Source: Hanleya hanleyi (Eukaryota; Mollusca; Polyplacophora; Lepidopleurida; Hanleyidae). From it: DNA of 64,000 nucleotides. The stretch is taken from assembly GCA_036873755.1 (NCBI GenBank), contig JAVTVY010037243.1:62001-126000 (forward strand). Reading direction: 5' to 3'. The position numbers were made by a program, and so were the translations under genes. The number at the start of each line of letters is the position of its first letter. Positions within the stretch are counted from its first letter, which is position 1. The notes below the pieces were generated by a model. It searched no databases, had not been told where the DNA came from, and saw only the letters and a program-made list of their open reading frames with translations. Positions 61,101 through 64,000 of the stretch are shown piece by piece.

Positions 61101-63389
61101 CTGTTAAATACTCTGATCTGTGTTACACACTGGCAGACTGTTAAATACTCTGATCTGTGTTTTGATGATCCTCAATGAAGATTGTGCTGGTGATCTGATC
61201 TGATCTTATCATTATTAATTACACTCAAGTTGAGTATATACAGGCCATTGTTGTTCCATCAATGGTTCTACTAGAGATCACAGAATTACCAGCAGATTTC
61301 CCAGAGTTACGTTCTGCTCTCTTTAATAGAATTTCAAATCTGCCATTTCAGGAAGATTGATGTACATGCATCACCCAATTCTGAATACAATAAATTCTCC
61401 AATAATTCAATACCACTATTAAACTTGATCATCCGAACTTTTGTTCTAAAAAAATTGAACTCGCTCGAAAATTGGTAAAATAATTAAAATAATAGATTAT
61501 TTACATGAATTTGGACCATTTTGTCAACTTCTAATAAATTCGATCACCCCCTGAATTTATGATGGGAAAGTTCAATTCCTGGGACTGAATTATCATAACT
61601 ATAGAATTAATAGGAACTTGGAGATGGTCCCTAACATACCTGCGCCTTGAGCCAGCAAGGCAGCTGCAGAGTTGGGTACTTCACTAATCTTGGGGGATTC
61701 TGGACTGAAGGCAAAATCTACTGTGTCCACTGCAAAATGAGGAAAAATCATATCTCATTAATAACAAACAAACCTGAGAATGTAATATTCAGATATCAAT
61801 TTAACATTACAAATATTTTGAATTTCATGTTTAGACAGGCACATGCTGGATGTTGTCAATTTAATGGAGGCTAAAATACAAATAGCTGCTACATGTATAT
61901 GCCAATAATGTATTCAAAATTTCTGTTTTTTCCCAGCCAAAATATCCCTCTACATATCATAAAAATTTGTTTCCTGAACTAGATATTTCAAAGATAACTG
62001 CATTTTGGGTTTTGAAACTTCTAATTGCCTCAGACTGCTAATCAAAAGAGCCGTTTGAAGATTTCAAGTTTCCAAACTTGTCTAATTCTCCAGTGATTAT
62101 ACAGACCTGCTTCAGGTAGGAGTAGTTTACAGGGCAGGGCCAGGGGTGTTATTGAATGTTGATACACCAGGGCAGCTAGACTTCCTGTTATAGTAGAAAA
62201 TACAACAAAATTTGTGCTAATTCAAATTTAAAATATTTCACATTATCAATCAGTTTTACTCTGTCCATCCCATTTGATTTGCGATGAAACACACATATCA
62301 CAGTAGATAATATTAAAGTCACTCAAAATAGTACTTTGGCTCACAATGCCAAGATTACCATAATATTTTCTCAAAACTAGGACAGAGAAGATGAAGAACT
62401 AAAATATTTCCTTTTCACATATTTTTTCTGCACATAATTATTCAATATAAATAACTTATTGATTCAAATAAACAAGTATTAAAACATTAGATGGCAATTG
62501 TTCATAATGCAATGTTGTCTTTGTGACTGAATGACCGTATCAGAATGTTTCAGTACGCATTTAGAAATATATTCTTACCGAATACAGGTTCGTTACTACA
62601 TCCCTTCAGTCTAACGCCTTTGGGTGTGGGCTCAATAAGGAAGTGACGAACTAAGTCTGCTAGTGGGTCACCTGAAGAAGAATACATTTCTGTGATATTT
62701 AATATCATGGTTTCATAGCTTCAAATGTGACAGGGTAAAATCTCTGCTATCATTAGGAAAGGTTTATAGTCTTTGTTAGTGATAACATTAGCCAATATAC
62801 TAAAATAAAGAAACTCTGCATAACATTACATTCTTACGGTAACCCACATTTGGTTATCATTCTGGAAATTTGCAATACAGAAGTTGTCTCCCTTTTAGTG
62901 CTACAGAACAACAGCTCTTAAATTATCTCCCTTTTATTGCTACTTATCTTTTGGCAGTATAAACTTGGTTTGAGTGAGATTTAGCAACCCCTCTCAAATC
63001 TTATCACATAAGAGAGAACTATTTTCTGCCAGTGATCCTTCTTTCAAATCATTATCCCTCTTTTCTCTAAAGGCAAAGCTGAAAAAGTTAATATACTGGA
63101 CAAAAGACTGACAATAGAACATGCAGAAGATCCTTTGTCAATTAAATTTTGGGAGTCTAGCGCTCGGATGTTACATGTGCCTCCTCAGATTGATAGAAAG
63201 ACATCCCTTGGTGCAATGCAGTTTCTATAGGAAACCATTACACCAGATGGATGCCATACTCACTTGATTTTGCTTGTACATTAGGTGGTAATTGAGCCAC
63301 TTTCACAGCCAATCCAAATGCTCCAGGGAAAGAGTTACTGTCCCTGACAACAAAAGTTCCCGGAATTCGATCCTTAAGCAGTACAATTG
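58104..63389 (-). CDS. Tensin-like gene, 3' exons (partial SH2 plus PTB domain)
   Basis: Eight exons with AG/GT borders and consistent phase: 63264-63389, 62579-62671, 62107-62184, 61640-61729, 60271-60445, 59347-59415, 58605-58649 and 58104-58251 (stop TAA 58106-58104). They encode the C-terminal half of an SH2 domain ([20 protein letters not shown], with the FVVRDS phosphotyrosine pocket, and [18 protein letters not shown]), a linker ([17 protein letters not shown]) and a PTB domain ([69 protein letters not shown]). Tensins link integrin tails to actin at focal adhesions; the PTB binds NPxY motifs. Upstream exons lie beyond 64000. Very confident by motif order. Confidence 0.95.
58876..58900. 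repeat. GGAC microsatellite in a tensin intron
   Basis: About six GGAC/GGAT units, intronic. Confidence 0.8.
59546..60012. repeat. Dispersed intronic repeat bounded by CCTACGAAGTAGG
   Basis: The ends CCTACGAAGTAGG (59548) and CCTACTTCGTAGG (59998) are inverted and each nearly palindromic. Inside are two diverged copies of TTTCCATGG..AGGCATT.GACATGTTTTT. Likely a short non-autonomous element within the tensin intron. Confidence 0.55.
60534..61161. repeat. 37-bp minisatellite, 17 copies with higher-order pattern
   Basis: Unit ACACACTGGCAGACTGTTAA followed by ATACTCTGATCTGTGTT. The only regular variation is GGCAGAC or GGCGGAC; the order is A A A GGAGA GGAGA GGAA, a five-unit higher-order repeat. 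It lies in the intron upstream of the exon at 60271-60445. Confidence 0.92.
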
Positions 63390-64000
63390 CTGTGGAGAAA
63401 TAAAGAAATCCAGTCTTCTATTCACATTTTTTTTATTTCACACATGAAAAGATTAATATTTTTGGGGATGGTTGCTTTTTTTCATCAGAGCCAATCTCTA
63501 AACCCTCGTAATTCTCCTTCCAGAGTAAAACTGGCTGTCTCTTATTTATGAATTCCACTCTGCATTATATAGGGAGACCAATTTATAATTATTATACCAG
63601 TATATCTACTTTGTTGTTATTATCTAGAATTTTTTTAGTCTTTATCTGAAATGAAATGTTTCACCTAAATATGCAATTACATGTATATCCACGAGACGTG
63701 TCCTTGGAAGTATAGGAAAATTCATGCCTCCTCAATGTAGTTTCTATTCTTCTTTGTAGTTTTCATCACTTCTTCCAAAGACCTATGACATGGCAGCCAA
63801 GTTGCAAGTTTTTCACCCTGAAATTATCTCCCCTTGATTGTGACAAAACTCCCAAATTGTCCCCCTTTAACCCTTTCGTACTTATACCGGCCAAAACCGG
63901 CCGGCATCATATATACCCATAACGGCCGAAACCGGCTGCAATTCACCACCACGCAAAAAAATCGCCGCACAGTAAAATGTTCGTCAAGTGAGAGGTCGTC
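63390..64000. other. Tensin intron and dispersed repeat end
   Basis: No further SH2 exon is visible. Near 63880-63945, two CGGCCRAAACCGGC palindromic motifs lie in a CCCTTTCGTACTTATACCGG context, probably the end of a dispersed repeat. Confidence 0.45.

Noticed and set aside
60534..61161. CRISPR-like array
   Set aside because: Units are contiguous with no unique spacers, and the locus is an animal intron; it is a minisatellite.

Overview
The window is animal genomic DNA, not bacterial. It has AT-rich introns and intergenic DNA, GT-AG splice sites and many interspersed repeats. It also carries the 3' half of a tensin-like gene (minus strand, 58.1-63.4 kb). The repeat style and the lineages that carry these mobile elements suggest a mollusc or another lophotrochozoan; this is inference. 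The first 45 kb is dominated by Polinton/Maverick (adintovirus-like) DNA and other transposon debris.

Element 1 (277-14334) is delimited exactly: inverted termini beginning AGTAGTAGTAATTG and a perfect 6-bp target duplication GTCGTT. Its TIRs hold 14 (left) and 8 (right) copies of a unit containing a consensus-like YY1 site. Inside are a CARD plus PC4-like fusion gene, two divergent RING genes that end in histone-mRNA-type 3' stem-loops, a PC4-like two-repeat gene interrupted by TAG, an integrase cut off and joined out of frame to an N-terminally truncated major capsid gene, an adenain-type protease, a class II tRNA gene, and a 1,299-aa protein-primed family B DNA polymerase. One deletion has removed the integrase C-terminus, the ATPase, the penton, PX and the start of the capsid gene.

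Element 2 (18890-31970) has ~1.9-kb TIRs, AGTAGT termini and a 5/6 target duplication (TATGAT/TGTGAT). Its minus-strand genes run tail-anchored protein, two PC4-like paralogues, integrase with chromodomain, mucin-like membrane protein, packaging ATPase, two small virion-type genes, penton, PX, major capsid and protease. It has no DNA polymerase, and three genes carry single-base frameshifts. The two elements therefore hold nearly complementary gene sets: replication in element 1, morphogenesis and integration in element 2. They share a promoter motif, TATA-to-start spacing of about 35-50 nt, and a 3' UTR motif.

From 35.9 to 45.1 kb lie relics: a decayed Polinton integrase with a PC4-like gene, a decayed Polinton TIR arm, two oppositely oriented reverse-transcriptase copies (Penelope-like) forming a large broken palindrome, and a second 1.4-kb palindrome with a C2H2 zinc-finger fragment. 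From 45 to 58 kb the DNA is mostly non-coding, with foldback elements (one with an 8-bp target duplication), minisatellites and a SINE head. A few unassigned terminal exons of host genes are proposed on the plus strand (16.0, 34.5 and 54.25 kb). The tensin-like gene closes the window; its upstream exons lie beyond the right edge.
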